Assembly: GCA_024803745.1 (NCBI GenBank)
Contig: JANJXV010000160.1
Coordinates: 189,001 to 253,000, forward strand
From: Megascapheus bottae
Lineage: Eukaryota; Chordata; Mammalia; Rodentia; Geomyidae
Direction of reading: 5' to 3'
DNA length: 64,000 nt
The notes under the pieces were generated by a model. The model saw nothing but the letters and a program-made list of their open reading frames with translations, had not been told where the DNA came from and did not search any database. Position 1 is the stretch's first letter; the number at the start of each line of letters is the position of its first letter. Position numbers and translations under genes: made by a program. This document shows positions 24,700 through 36,420 of this stretch, piece by piece.

Positions 24700-26300
24700 T
24701 CATGCTAAATGATGGTCAATGCTCAATCAATCAAATCTGTGACCAGGGAAACCTTATTTTACACAACCAATGTAAATTTCTTGGTGTTGAGGTTGTGTCA
24801 AGGTTATATTCAATGGCACAGTGAAAAAACTGAGCCAAGGGCACGAGAGACGTCTTTTTTTCTTTTTTTCAAACTTCTTACAAGCCTATAATTGTTTCAA
24901 AGTTAAAAGTTAAGGGTAGCAGTACATGCTAAAGACACCTCAGTTTTGCTTTAAAAGATTAAAGAAAAAGAAATGCAAATTTTAGCTGAAAGGAAACATT
25001 TCATTATATTAACTGTGATGGGGATTTTTTGAGAGTTAATGGAATAATGGTCATTTACATATTCTTTCTTACCCATATTTTCTTTTCTAATTTTCTAGGG
25101 TAAATATATATCACTGTGGGAATCCCAGAGGAATTGAGGAATATTTGATGGAGGAAAATAAATACATGCCAGGCAATAAAAACATATAACTATTATTTGT
25201 TTAAAAAGAGACTGACTAAAAATGTATAAAAGGCAGAGAAGAAAAAACACTGGAAATACAAAAATTTAAGAGCAAAATGGAATTATCCGTTAAACACAAT
25301 GGGAAACCATGGGGTCTAAAACCAATGCTGTGCTGGACCAATGCAAAAACCTTGCTCAGAAGACAGTCAAAGAACAATGAGACAAAATCATCATCAATAA
25401 AACAGAAGATGTGGGGAACCAAATTTAGAGATTCAGCATGCCGCCAACTGGTGTTTCTAAAAAGCAACCCTTTAAAAAAAATAGGACAAAATCAGAGAGA
25501 TAAAATGGAAAAATACCTTCCACATTTCTGGATGACCCAAATTCATCATTTGAATAGAGACCATGAATGCCACTCGTTAGAAATAATCCCATAACTGTTC
25601 TAGAATTTCAAGGGCAAATTCAAAAGTTTGTTCCACATAGCTGGGTGTAGCAAGCTACAACAAGACAGCACACAACAAGATGGCTTACCTAGAAAGACTA
25701 AAATGCCACACTGGGCTCACACTTTTCTCCTACAGCATTAAGTTTGAGGAGGGAGGGTTTATTTTTCTTCTCACCCACTGCATTTCTAAGTGGCTCATGA
25801 CAACCACCTCGACCCAGCCACCTCGATAACCAGCAGTAAAATTTATTAAATAAAACCACTGCTCATTACTGATTAAATCAGCACAAAACCCACTTGCCTC
25901 AGTATAACTTTATAATATCTCCAAACAGTGGCTATCAGCATAGGAATAGATGGTCTTAGCCCCTGTTATCATGCACAGTATGGCTATTTTGCTCAACTTG
26001 AAGGGTTCTGCTAAATAAGGGACTAAGAAGAAAATGACCCTTGCTTCTCTGAGATGTAACTGCCTCCTTAGAGAGCAAAGGAAGATTGGAAATCCTAAGT
26101 ATATTCCAAAAGTGAGAAGTTACAAAACCACTGGGGCGACATGTGTCTATGCATTTGAAAGGGAACGATTAGGACACCTAAAAAAAAAAATTCTTTCACG
26201 GGAGCAGTAACAACATTGAAACAAAAACATCCACAAGTGAATGGGCAACACACACACAGGGTTCACACTTGCTATGTGAACGCATTGCACTTGAGTCAGG
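24700..26300. other. Unique AT-rich sequence, no gene seen
   Basis: No repeats recognised. A plus frame of 105 codons (25277-25594) shows no domain or splice context. Confidence 0.45.
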
Positions 26301-26308
26301 CCACCAGC

Positions 26309-26545
26309 CCTTTTTGCATGGGTTATCTTTGAAGATAAAGGCCTGCTTTCTGCCTTGTAGCAGCCTGGACTGTGATCTTTCTATCTGTGCTTCCCCTGTG
26401 GCCAGGATAATTGGCATGTACCATTGAATTCAGCCACTTGAGATAAAGGCTCAGACTCTCCCCTTCTCCTCCCCAGGGCTGGCCTCAAACCACAATCCTC
26501 CTATTTCTCACTCCTAAGTAGCAAAGATCATACCCTGCCTGGCTG
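26309..26545 (-). mobile_element. Old dimeric B1-like SINE
   Basis: Two antisense B1-like units in tandem: GATAAAGGCCTGCTTTCTGC to GGCATGTACCATTGAATTCA, and GATAAAGGCTCAGACTC to AGCAAAGATCATACCCTGCC. The repeated GATAAAGGC start supports a dimer. Strongly diverged. Confidence 0.5.
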
Positions 26546-26549
26546 AAAA

Positions 26550-27225
26550 GGAGCATTATTTAGGATCAAATGGGAGATAATTTGTAACAAAAAGTGTATG
26601 AAAGTAACTCTACAAGCTGGGGTTATACACCATCCTTATTTTCTCCTTCTTGGCCTGCTCTTATTATATAACTTTTCCACAATTTATTTGTACTGCTTTT
26701 ATAATCAAGCAGGGGGGAAAAGCCATGTTATTTTTGAAGAAAGCAGGATCTCAGAGGTCACAGTGACTTTATGCTATTTGTCCTCTGTGCATCTGGAGAA
26801 ATAACTCTTTGATTTTGGCCCTAGGCACTTTGAACATATGAGCACAAGACCTACGAAAGGTTTATTCTGGGACAAGTCAGCACAATTGCTCTCAGTCCTG
26901 AAGACGGACAATTCTCAAACCTTCTGTCCTTGCTCGGGGTCAGTGCGTCCATCCACCTACTCATCCATGCAAAGAGAAATGACTAGAGAAGGAGCCGGGT
27001 GCTCTGAGCACCCCCAAAGCAGATCACGCCACAGCAGCAAGACAAACATGCAAACAAACACAGCCCCGTGTGAATTAGAATACATAGGACAGTCAAGGCA
27101 TGCAGCCATGTGGAAGAAAAAGAAGGGTGTCTGGAATATTCATACAGTATTATTAGCCCTGGGTCTTGAAGGATAGAGAACCAGGTGGGTGGGCGAGGTG
27201 GAGAAGATATTCACGGTGCAGCACA
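26550..27225. other. Unique sequence, no gene seen
   Basis: A 112-codon plus frame (26838-27176) has no recognisable domain. Nothing else seen. Confidence 0.45.
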
Positions 27226-27315
27226 CAGAGAAAGAGAGAGACAGAGAGACAGAGAAACAGAGAGAGAGACAGAGACAGACAGAGACAGGGAGAGAGGAAG
27301 GAAGGAGAGACAAAT
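27226..27315. repeat. (GACA/GA)n purine-rich microsatellite
   Basis: Imperfect GAGA/CAGA repeat, reading as Arg-Glu or Arg-Asp in forward frames. Confidence 0.85.
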
Positions 27316-27319
27316 GAAG

Positions 27320-28184
27320 ATGAGGTGGCAATGTTACTACTGGAACCCTAAAAATTGGAAAGTGAGTAGGAGGATGTGCAAGTTAGGATCCTTTGGTGAT
27401 AAATCACAAAAATTGGGGAGCTCACTGGAAGAATGTAGGACAGCTCTTACAAGAACCAAAGAAGTGAAAGAATTAGGCTCAGGAAATGCAGCTTTAGGAA
27501 GCTTGTGGAAAGCTAGGTTGGTCTCATGGGAAACCTGCAACAGGGTGGAACTCCTGCAATCAGTCCAGTGTTCCTCGGAGGGGGAATTTTAATGGCAGCC
27601 AACCATTGGCTGGAGGAAGGGGTGAAGGTTGACTGACAGTGGAGGCTGTCTAAGTGGGGCAACTTCACCTTCCAATGACAAGTCAAGCCCCACCCCCTTC
27701 CTTCCAAGCTGTGGTTCTCAACCAAGCGCGCATTTTTCCCACCCAGGAAATATTCGGAAATTCTTTCAAATGACTTTTACTTTCTAAAAAGTAGCAGTGA
27801 AGAGAGGTGCTACTGTCATCTACTGGGCATAGGCCAGGACACTCCTCCATATCCTGCAATGCTCAGGCTAGCCCCAGAACCCGTGATTCAGCGCAGGAGG
27901 TGAGAAATCATTTTGGATTTGAAGGAGGAAAAACAACAACAACAACAAAACCCCCTGAGCTCGACAGAGAGACAGAAACAACAGAAGTCCATCAGGTAAA
28001 AAAAAAATGGATGGAAGGACGGAACAAACCATGAGATGATAAGGAGGAGGGGAAATGAGATGGTGAGGGAGGTTCAGGTGTTTGAGGATGATGAAGGTCA
28101 TGGAAGAGAACTGATGGGTGGGGCAAGTGTGAGTGTGTTCGTATCCATGGCACTGCCTTTGTAATTATATGGCTTTAGACTCCT
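27320..28184. other. Unique sequence, no gene seen
   Basis: Only a short AAC run (27932-27950) was recognised. Confidence 0.45.
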
Positions 28185-28330
28185 TACCAATTTCTTGCCT
28201 GCTACTTATCAGCAGCTTCCTTAGGGATAGGACTCATCTGTTTTCTTTATCATTGCATTCAAATACCTGGAAAGATGTCTGGCACATAATACAGGATCTT
28301 CAAAGTACTTGATGACAGAATGGACAGATT
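28185..28330 (+). mobile_element. L2 LINE 3' end
   Basis: Follows the L2 tail order: CTTCCTTAGGGATAGGACTC, TTATCATTGCATTC, AGATGTCTGGCACATAATAC and AAAGTACTTGATGACAGAAT. Mammal-wide fossil, no coding capacity. Confidence 0.6.
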
Positions 28331-28744
28331 AGATATAGTTAGAGTCCTGGATGTAGATTGATTGGTAAATGATAGGTTGATGTTGACAGAGAATGTAGAA
28401 AGATGGGAGAGGAATAAATGAACTAAGGGTACACTTAGCAATACTTCGTGCACAAGGGAAGAGTTGTAGGTTATATTCTTACAGGTGGTCTGTCAGATTC
28501 TTCTCTCCAAACCACTGCGAAGCAAGCTAGCATTTGAGCACACAGCAGAAGACTCCAGCTGACTAAGCCCCATAATTCTTGGACTTTCCAGGTCCTGGCT
28601 GAGCCACATGGTATGTGGCTGTCACATTCTGACCTGCACAGGGTGCTCAAATAGGCCTGTGCAGGAAGTGCTCTGTCCCAGGAAGGCAGAGACAAGCTAC
28701 TAGAATGACTTCAAGGCAGTGTCTTGTCTGTGTAGCCTACTAGT

Positions 28745-29010
28745 TGTTTATTTATCAAATATATGTATGGTGTCAGCCTACCATGTGCCTGGCACAGTGG
28801 CAGATACAAAAGATCCATTGGTTAAAAAGATGCAGCAAAGGTAGTCTTTACTGCTATGGTCTTTAAAATCAATGGGAAGAGGCAGAGAATAAATGGGTCA
28901 ACAGGGACATATGCAATGATAAATGGTGACAAGCAATATAATTACATAATCAGAATATAGATAAATAACGAAGAAGGAAACTGGCTAGAACCCTATCATA
29001 CAAGCACACA
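28745..29010 (-). mobile_element. L2 LINE 3' end (antisense)
   Basis: Begins TTTATTTATCAAATATATGT, continues CTACCATGTGCCTGGCACAG and TGGCAGATACAAAAGAT, then ATGGGAAGAGGCAGAGAATA. This is the antisense of the L2 terminal block. Confidence 0.6.
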
Positions 29011-29014
29011 AGGT

Positions 29015-30080
29015 CAGGTCAAGGACAGTCTGTGAGAATCTGGTAGTTTCATACCAGAACAGGAATGGAGTCGATGTGTAGGAAATTAAAAAGTAGCCAT
29101 TTAAACAATATCCACTACAGACATCATGGTGCAAAGCTTGCTCCATGTATATGCCATGGCCAACATGATCACAAACCAAATGACCCTCTTCCCTGAGATT
29201 TTTCCAGAGACTGGAGGGACTCTGAACAGAAAGTGGTCCCTGAGGAAAAGTGCAGGCCAACGTTGCTCTTCAAACTCCTGGAAACCCTGCTCCAAGCCAA
29301 TGCCAAAAATAATCCTATTAGTCACATTCGAAGTGCTAAGCAGAAACAAAAAGAAATCAAAATTAATTTCAATTCTTTACAGTGACAGCAGCAATTAAGG
29401 TGACAAGATTATGGAAATTATCGCCACCGAGGGAGATCTTTGCCCATGAGGGGGAAAAATAACCAGTAAAACAGGAGAAGTAAGAAACAGGGATTTGAAC
29501 TGGGTTATGAAAAAAAAAACCTATGGGCCACCAATTCTCTGGGAACTAGAAATGGCCATTTCGCCATGCAATGATAGTTTACTCTGCCGTGACTGTAACT
29601 CTGCCTTGGTGGTGGAAAGCGACTGAGGTTTGTAAAGTTTGCACATTCATATAGTAAGATTTTTGCTTTTCATAAGGTGATACTCAAGCAGGTTGTCTCC
29701 ACTTCTTTGTCTGCTGCCTGGTCCTCTCTCTTTTGAGAACCATACCTTTCTCTGTGCTTTCTCCTTTCTTACTGATCCCATCCACAGCAACCTGGGGTTA
29801 TAGAGGAGTGTTACAAAGCACTCAACACCATACTTCCTAACCAGTACTGCTGTTTCCTGAGGAACACTAGGAAACCTAGAAAAGACAGAGAGGCAAGCCT
29901 GTGGCTTTACTTCTTCAGGAACTTTACTAGACCAGGAGATGAAGGGGCACTTCTGGTGAAAGTAGTAAATACCGTCTGTTCAGTCTGTTGTTACCCATCT
30001 ACCACCCTCTAGTCTCTGTACTGTCCAGAGAGCCTCGACCCATGTGTCTTAGGAAAAGGCATTTAACTCATGCTCTGTAG
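29015..30080. other. Unique sequence, no gene seen
   Basis: Open frames of 80-90 codons on both strands overlap one another around 29.1-29.4 kb, a sign of chance. No repeat recognised. Confidence 0.45.
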
Positions 30081-30084
30081 AACC

Positions 30085-30262
30085 ACTCATCCATGCACTC
30101 ACGCATCCATTGATGTATCCATCATTCATTTAGCCATTCAACCATCCATCCATGTATCATCAATACATGCATGCATGGATCCATCCATGCAGCAACCCAT
30201 CTATCCACACACGCATCTGTCCATCATCCACCCACCCATCTATCTATGCACTTACCCAACAG
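30085..30262. repeat. Degenerate (CATC)n / (ATGC)n tetranucleotide repeat
   Basis: Many CCATC/CATCC units interspersed with ATGCATGC. Old, imperfect expansion. Confidence 0.85.
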
Positions 30263-30654
30263 TTGTTTATTAACCAGTGTGATGAGAAGGGAGGAATGGT
30301 AGAAATTTTCAATTGGATGCTCTCATAGGAAAGGACATGACAGAAATAGACGTATGAATAACCAGGTCTAGAGAGGGACCAATTCAAGGCCCTTGTGCTA
30401 CCTGTATTGGAAAAAGCGAAGAGGAGGGTGGCCAGGTAAGAAGAGAGGAGGGCCTATAAACTAAGGCCAGGGAGCTGCTGGGGATAGAATAGATTATGTA
30501 GGACCTATAGCCATTTCAAACATGAAGCTTGAGCAATCATTTCATATTCACATTTCAGCCAAGCTCTCCCCCCCCACACACACACTGTTGGTCTATCAAG
30601 TAGATTCAACCATAATAACAGTATTTATCATCGAAACCACTGTTATTGTTGTTC

Positions 30655-30750
30655 CATTGGAGACTCGAGAACAATGAAGCAAGCAGAGAAAGTAATTTCC
30701 CCAAGGTCAAGGTCACCAAAATGGGAAGGAACACAGTCAGGATCCCATTA
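30655..30750 (-). mobile_element. MIR fragment
   Basis: Antisense core with GAAGCAAGCAGAGAAAGTAA, then TTTCCCCAAGGTCAAGGTCA and CAGTCAGGATCCC. Confidence 0.5.
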
Positions 30751-30852
30751 GAAGGTTGTCGACCTGAGATGATTAGAGAGATTTTTCTGTCTCCAGATAT
30801 CTGTGCTGTATAACCTCTTGCTGGGTTAAGCATTGTTCTGCTTGTTTTCTTT

Positions 30853-31109
30853 CTTGTAGTTGAAGTTGCAGGTACAGAGTCCCCAGTCTCATCCTGATTC
30901 AGGGTCTGGGAGCTGTCCCTAAGCCTCTTTGTGCTCAAAACTAGCATTCTACCCCTCCAGCCACAGCACCACTTCTAGTTTTTGAGTGGTTAGTTGGAGA
31001 TATGAGTCTCATAGGGGCTTTTCTACCTGGGCTGCCTTTGAACCACGATCCACAGATCTCTGCCTCCTGAGTAGCTAGGATCACAGGTGTGAGCCACCAG
31101 TGCCCGGTA
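30853..31109 (-). mobile_element. Composite SINE (family B)
   Basis: Reverse copy: GATTCAGGGTCTGGGAGCTG, AGCCACAGCACCACTTCTAG, GTTAGTTGGAGATATGAGTC, then the 7SL-like complement CTCCTGAGTAGCTAGGATCA and GTGTGAGCCACCAGTGCCCG. Nearly full length. Confidence 0.88.
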
Positions 31110-31449
31110 GGTGTGGCTGTCTTCCAGGTGATTCCTTGTGCGACAAGGAGTCATAGTGGGAAGAGACAGTTGGAGGGAGTTTGGGCCCCAGTTCAGGGCA
31201 GGTCTGAGACCGTGCCCAAATCAGCCCTGAACAGAAGCAGGAGTAACCAAGCAGGTTGTGTTCAAGACAGGATATCATTAGGCTAGGACTGAAGGGATTT
31301 ATCTCATTTCATATAGGAAAGATTCTGTTGCAGTATTTCTTTTAATGATATTTATTCTTTTTTAATAATTGCAAATATAATGCATACTGATGGTGGAAAT
31401 TACCATTACAAATAAATAGAAAAATAGTCTTTTCTGTTTGTTTGTACGT

Positions 31450-31540
31450 GTTCTATATCCCTGGCTGTCCTTGAACTTGTGATCCTCTTGTTCTAGCTTC
31501 TCTAGTGCTGGGATTACAGGTATGCCCCATCATACTCAGT
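31450..31540 (-). mobile_element. Rodent B1-type monomer fragment
   Basis: CCCTGGCTGTCCTTGAACTT and AGTGCTGGGATTACAGGTAT are the antisense B1/Alu-left-arm signature, here with no tRNA-like partner. Confidence 0.7.
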
Positions 31541-31604
31541 ATTACATTCATGCTTAGTAATTCTGTGCTTTTCAATCCAATATAAATCTGCCCCTTCCAT
31601 GTAT

Positions 31605-31606
<2 letters not shown>

Positions 31607-31656
<50 letters not shown>
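31607..31656. repeat. (AC)n microsatellite
   Basis: 25 perfect AC units, with further AC-rich sequence up to 31690. Likely polymorphic. Confidence 0.97.
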
Positions 31657-31659
<3 letters not shown>

Positions 31660-31739
31660 CACGTACACGTACATAAACACACACACACTCACCTAGACTC
31701 TCTGAGCCTCTGTTTTCTTTTCTATAATATGGAGATAAA

Positions 31740-32110
31740 AATATTCACCTTTCAGGGTTACATAATGGATGCTTAATTACTTACTCTGTTTGTTTTTCAT
31801 CCACTTGACATTCTATAATGAACATTTTTCATGTGCCATTAACTACTCTTCAAAAACATGACTTTTAATGGCTGCATAATATGCCATCATTTAATGAGCC
31901 ATAATTTATTTAACTATTCTGCTCTTATTGAACTTTGAAGTGTTTTCTAATATTTTGCTATGCGAGATAACACTGCATACTCAAATCTTTCTTGACATCT
32001 TTTTTATTCCCCCTTAGGATAAACTTCCAAAACAGAAATGACACAGAAAAACAGTACATGAATCTTCAATGTTTTTATGCATCTGGTGTCAAATTATTTT
32101 CTTGGGGGTG
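31740..32110 (-). mobile_element. Old LINE-1 (L1M-type) 3' region
   Basis: Antisense L1M tail: TTTTAATGGCTGCATAATAT, then GAGCCATAATTTATTTAACT, TTGCTATGCGAGATAACACT, TTAGGATAAACTTCCAAAAC and TGTTTTTATGCATCTGGTGT. The order of blocks matches old mammalian LINE-1 copies. Confidence 0.75.
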
Positions 32111-32439
32111 GGGAAATATATATTTCTAATGCCATCTAATGAATAGTTATTTCAAATTCAACACACCAGTCAGAGAAGTGCATGTGTCAGTATGTTTGTG
32201 GATGGGAAGAAGAAAGATTGAACCCATAGGATGTTTCAGAGCCATCCAACCTTTTCTATGTATAGAATACATTCAATTCCTTATATGAGAGACTCAGAAA
32301 TGGATGCACTTTCTAATCACTCCCCCGATGCTAAGAAATCTTCATCTTGGGAAAGCCATAATTTCTCATTGGCCAAGTTTTTAAGATTAGTCCATGTCTT
32401 AAAAAACAAAACCAAAACAAACTCACTAACTCTTGCACT

Positions 32440-32720
32440 CATCTGGTCCCTATTGCTGTGTCCCAATCATCCTGACGGGATTGATAATTGTGGCAATTGG
32501 CATAAAATGATTGCTACCTGCTGAGGCAATCACTTCCAGCTTCGGCAGAAGCTGATGAGCAATTCATTATGGAGGACGTAATTGATGTAAAAGCGGAGAG
32601 GAAACGTGGGATTTCTCCTAGGATCTCCAGAATTTCGTGCATTTGACCCTCCCTGGCACCGAATCAGCTGCAGCGAGCAGGAATTTGAGATCGGACCAGG
32701 GTGGCAGGGTAAGCATACCA
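32440..32720. promoter_or_regulatory. Candidate conserved noncoding element (enhancer-like)
   Basis: Repeat-free, with retained CpGs and dense homeodomain-type half-sites: ATTGATAATTG near 32480, CAATTCATTATGG near 32560, GTAATTGATG near 32579. An E-box CAGCTG lies at 32665-32670, and a perfect 7-bp inverted repeat (CAGCTTC/GAAGCTG, 4-base loop) at 32537-32554. The look is of a developmental enhancer, but function is inferred from composition and motifs only. It is not an obvious exon: stops occur in all frames within about 100 codons. Confidence 0.4.
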
Positions 32721-32890
32721 TGCAAAGTGCATGCAAATATTTGCAGAACCTGCCTTGAACTTGAGGATGTGACCTTGAACAAGAAACCCATGTATGAGAC
32801 AGCATCGTCTGGATGATGACAACGACCTTGGCATCAAAGCTCAAAGCTAGCCTCTCCAGTCAGCCATGAAAGAATAAAAAGGGGGCAGAG

Positions 32891-32994
32891 GAAGCTGCAG
32901 GTATAGCCCAGTGGTAGAGTGTGTTATTTTGCATGCATAAGTCCCTGGGTTCAAATCCCAGCATCATCCCTTCCAAACAAACAAACAAAAACAA
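32891..32994 (+). mobile_element. ID-type tRNA-derived SINE (monomer)
   Basis: An A box TAGCCCAGTGG (32904-32914) and an intact B box GGTTCAAATCC (32948-32958) precede CCAGCATCATCCC and an (AAAC)n tail. A tRNA-like element with an A-rich tail and no acceptor-stem pairing, hence a SINE and not a tRNA gene. Confidence 0.85.
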
Positions 32995-32999
32995 AGAGG

Positions 33000-33710
33000 T
33001 GCAAAACATGTGTTCCAACACAGGCTAGCTATCTAGGCCAGATCTCTGGAAGTGGACAGCCTGGATTTGATGCCTGCTTTCATTTTCTCCTGCCCTAACT
33101 GGGAGAGGCTGAGTAAGATAGCCAGGTCCTGCTTCTCTCTCTACAGAAATGGCATTATTACCATGGCTGCTTTTCGTAACTAGACCAATGATGATTCTAG
33201 AACCCCTCCCGCTGCCTGCAGTCCATCCACCATAGGCAGCTGTTGCCTCTGCAACAGTAATCCTCCTCAGTTTTAGACAACACCCAAATCTCCAGGACTC
33301 CACAACACCCCAGCTCTTTCCATCCCTCACCAGCCACAAAGCTGGCTCAAGATGCCCTCTGTGTTACAGTAACTTGACCTACCTACAGTGTGCCTCTGGA
33401 CCCCAAATGAGGTAGGAAAAGAAAATCCCCTATTCTGCTTTTGGCTCTCTTCCCTCTCCATCAGTCTAGCTGGTTTCCCCTCCCTGCATTTCAGCCCAGA
33501 GCAGTTGACTGAGACTCATCCGCTTCCATCACCTGCCAGGCCAGCTGAGCTGCTAATATCTTCCTGCCCAGCTCACCTCACCTATCATGGCAGAAACAGG
33601 GACTTAAGCTGCTTCACGGCCCCCACTCTGCACCCTTTGCATTTCCACAGTGGCATCTTTCATCCCTCATTCTATGAGCGGCACCCCAGAACACCACCGT
33701 GGGTCTGTTT
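33000..33710. other. Unique sequence, no gene seen
   Basis: Open frames of about 104-111 codons occur on both strands (33025-33339 minus, 33388-33723 plus) without domain or conserved codon context. No repeat recognised. Confidence 0.45.
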
Positions 33711-33718
33711 CGCACAGC

Positions 33719-34105
33719 CTTAAGGGAATACCACAGACTGGGTGATGTATGGTGAGCATGAATTTACTTCTTGCGGTTCTGGAGCTTGCAAACTCCCCCA
33801 GGGAAGAGTAAGGATCAGGGGTCTTCACCCTGCAGGATCTCATGGCAGAAGGTGGGATGGCAGAAGGAGAGGGGGGAATGGGTAAGGAAAGATGGATGAA
33901 CTCCAGACATGTCATCCTTTCCTAGGGAGCTCACCGTGGGTGGCAGGAAGATACTGAGATCCCCCATTGTCTCTTGGGAACTGAGCCCCCCCACACACAC
34001 ACCCCAGACCCTTCCTTCTGCCTCTGTTGCCTAAGAGATTAAGGTTCCAAACACATTCTTTCGGGGTGATATATTTCTATCAAAGCAAATACGCTTTGCA
34101 CCAAA
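33719..34105 (-). mobile_element. Ancient MaLR-type LTR
   Basis: Antisense order of a MaLR LTR: GGGAATACCACAGACTGGGT, CTGCAGGATCTCATGGCAGA, AAGGAGAGGGGGGAAT, AGGGAGCTCACCGTGGGTGG, TTGGGAACTGAGCCCC, then AAGGTTCCAAACACATTCTT. About 380 bp, typical for a complete LTR, so probably a solo LTR. A short C-rich/CA block (33986-34004) is a local expansion. Confidence 0.6.
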
Positions 34106-34625
34106 CAAACGGGTGGGGGTGGGGGCTCAGTTTCCCTTTGCAGTTTCTCAAAATGTTATCTTTCTTACAAAGAACACATCACAAATGCAAGTCAAGTCTT
34201 TGAAGGGTCCCAACAGTGGGACATAAGTGGCAGAAAAGAACCCAAGACTTCTCCAAATAGCTAGCCAACAGAGAGTAGAATAAGGACTCGTTCTCATCAG
34301 TCAGGCACAGTTAGGTTAACCACAGCAGGTTAGGTCAGGGGAGGTTGACCTTCCTGTACACAGGGTGCTCGTATCCAGTCGTCACTACATACGAAATTTC
34401 TAGCATCTTCTAGACCTTTCTCTGAGAAAGCACACAGCATGCTAATTTCCTTCTCCCTCAAATTATCTACTTCAGTGGCCATGTTGGTGTTTAAAAAGAA
34501 AACCTGCGCAGATCCCGACTTTTTCCAAATGATTTTGACATCCCTACAAACCAGTCCTTCATCTTCGGAAGGATGATGGAGTTCTACACTCTCTAAACCC
34601 CCTGCACCACACCCATCTCTCTCTC
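34106..34625. other. Unique sequence, no gene seen
   Basis: G-rich GGGTGGGGGTGGGGG at 34111-34125 is the only structure noted. Confidence 0.4.
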
Positions 34626-34629
34626 TGTG

Positions 34630-34872
34630 GGTCTATCGAACACCCTGGGTCACACTTAGGTAGAACTTAGGGCTTTGAGTTCTCCTTTAGTTTCATTGCT
34701 CAAGGCTGACACTCTACCACCTGACCCACTCTTTCACTTCTGGCTTTGGGCTCATTCCTTGGAGAGAGTGTCACAGACTTTTCTAGCGAGGGTGGCTTTG
34801 AACTGTGGCCCTCAGATCTCAGCCTCCTGAGTAGCTGGGATTACAGGCATGAGTCACTGGCTTCTGGCTTCT
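34630..34872 (-). mobile_element. Composite SINE (family B)
   Basis: Reverse copy with GCTCAAGGCTGACACTCTAC, a linker, then CTCAGCCTCCTGAGTAGCTG and GGATTACAGGCATGAGTCAC. The left tRNA-like end is diverged. Confidence 0.8.
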
Positions 34873-34879
34873 CTTCACC

Positions 34880-35180
34880 TTCCTGAGGGGATGAAGTCTG
34901 CCCCCTTCAGGGGCTCTCTACAATGACCTCACAGTGAAATCACCTACGGAAGTTGAAAAACTACCAAGTATCTTGCCGATCTCTGGGAGAGCCCTCAGGG
35001 TTGTGGTGGTAGCATTTGGTGGTGGTTTGGTATTCGTGTGAGTGTTTCATAATAGCACAGGCCTGGCACCGAGTTTGGTGTATACAATCCTTTGCCATTT
35101 AGCTCTTCAGCATTCTGTATGTTAACATTTTACCTTTAGCAGACTTTCTCCTATAACCATTAAGAGGAGTCACTAAAATA
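34880..35180. other. Unique sequence
   Basis: No element recognised. Confidence 0.4.
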
Positions 35181-35184
35181 TCAC

Positions 35185-35430
35185 TTGTCCCCAAAACCCA
35201 AACAAATCTTCCTTAGTGGAAGCTTCTATCTATCAGATAGGTGCATAAAAGATTTTACAAATAAATACGAAGCTCGAGCAATAACTCCCTCTTATGGAAT
35301 CAGTGACTCACCCATTTTTACCCCTCCACGGCTAGTGCTTATCTGCTCCCAAACCTGGCCTGCTTTGCTTTATGGTGATTGTTTTTCTTCAGCATGTTTT
35401 AATCGGGCAAAGGGCTCTCCCCAGGTTGAC
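35185..35430. promoter_or_regulatory. Candidate conserved noncoding element
   Basis: Repeat-free with a near-palindromic double GATA site CTATCAGATAG (35230-35240), an AP-1 site TGACTCA (35304-35310), another GATA-type CTTATCTG near 35339 and retained CpGs. An 83-codon plus frame spans it but has no support as coding. Proposed on composition and motifs only. Confidence 0.3.
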
Positions 35431-35439
35431 TCTTAAGGG

Positions 35440-36245
35440 CACACATGGCAATGTAGCCAGATTAACCTCATCTCTTGCTCTCGATCCTTCCCATTCCCCT
35501 CTCCTCCACCCCTCGAGTAAACAGCTCTTCCGGTAAGTTTCCTTATGCTCTCTGCACACATAGGCATCATGATATTATTTGTCCTCCATCACTCTTTCCT
35601 TCTCCCCCCTCCCCAGCCAGCCAGGCCCCTTCCCTGGGATTTGGTCATCTGTAGACACCTTAGCAAAACTGCATTATTCCTGACATCCACCCCATTTGCT
35701 TCCGGAACCAGTCAGGGGAAGCCTCATTCCTGCTCCTTTCACCTTGCTTGACTTGTCCACCTTCACGGTGATTTCTATGTATCTGAATATCAGGCGAGTG
35801 AGGGTTTCGGTGTAATGAGACTAGACGGATTCTGATTCTTCCTCTTTATTATCTTGAAAGCCATATTAACCTAGTCTAGGCCGATCTTATAATAAAAGCT
35901 GCAGGGAGAGTAGACTGATGGAGATAAAGCAATTCCTTGCTTGGAAGTATCATCTCTCGTGCTGATCCCCCATCACTTAAAATCAATTCTCAGCATGTAG
36001 GGTACAGCTCTTGTTCTCCATGTTAATAATACCCACGGTCCAGGGCCTGATGATATCCTAGAGGCAGAGGAATGTGACACCACTGACTTCGTATGAGAGG
36101 TAAAGAGAAAGGCAAGGTTCATTCTGGCCCTAAACAGGTGAACAGCAGGGTTGCTATTGAGGATGAAGAGAATAGACTTTCCATTCAGAGGACAGAAGGC
36201 CTGAAAAGACAGTAGAGCATTGATACGTTTTATAATTAGCAGATG
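35440..36245. other. Unique sequence, no gene seen
   Basis: Includes a C-rich stretch near 35603-35630. No repeat recognised. Confidence 0.4.
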
Positions 36246-36249
36246 GACC

Positions 36250-36420
36250 AGCATTGTCCGTGCGTCTTGCGCTGTTCTAAGATCTCACCATTGCTCCATT
36301 GAATTCTCACACTGAGAGCAAAGAGCCATTGTGCTCAGAGCTGTGATCACACAGACGGGGAAACAGGGATTATGGAGAACTGTCCTAGAGTTACACATCT
36401 CAATTAAGACAGGATTTCAT
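36250..36420 (-). mobile_element. Probable MIR element
   Basis: Antisense order: CTGTTCTAAGATCTCACCAT, GAATTCTCACACTGAGAGC, ACAGACGGGGAAACAGGGAT, TAGAGTTACACATCTC. Well diverged. Confidence 0.5.

Noticed and set aside
30085..30262. Tandem unit array resembling a CRISPR or satellite
   Set aside because: Tetranucleotide-based, degenerate, with no constant-length spacers; a microsatellite in a vertebrate genome.
32891..32994. tRNA gene at the ID-type element
   Set aside because: A and B boxes are present but no cloverleaf pairing is visible and an A-rich tail follows, so it is a retroposon.
33719..34105. CpG-like, GC-rich segment as a promoter
   Set aside because: Explained by an ancient LTR.
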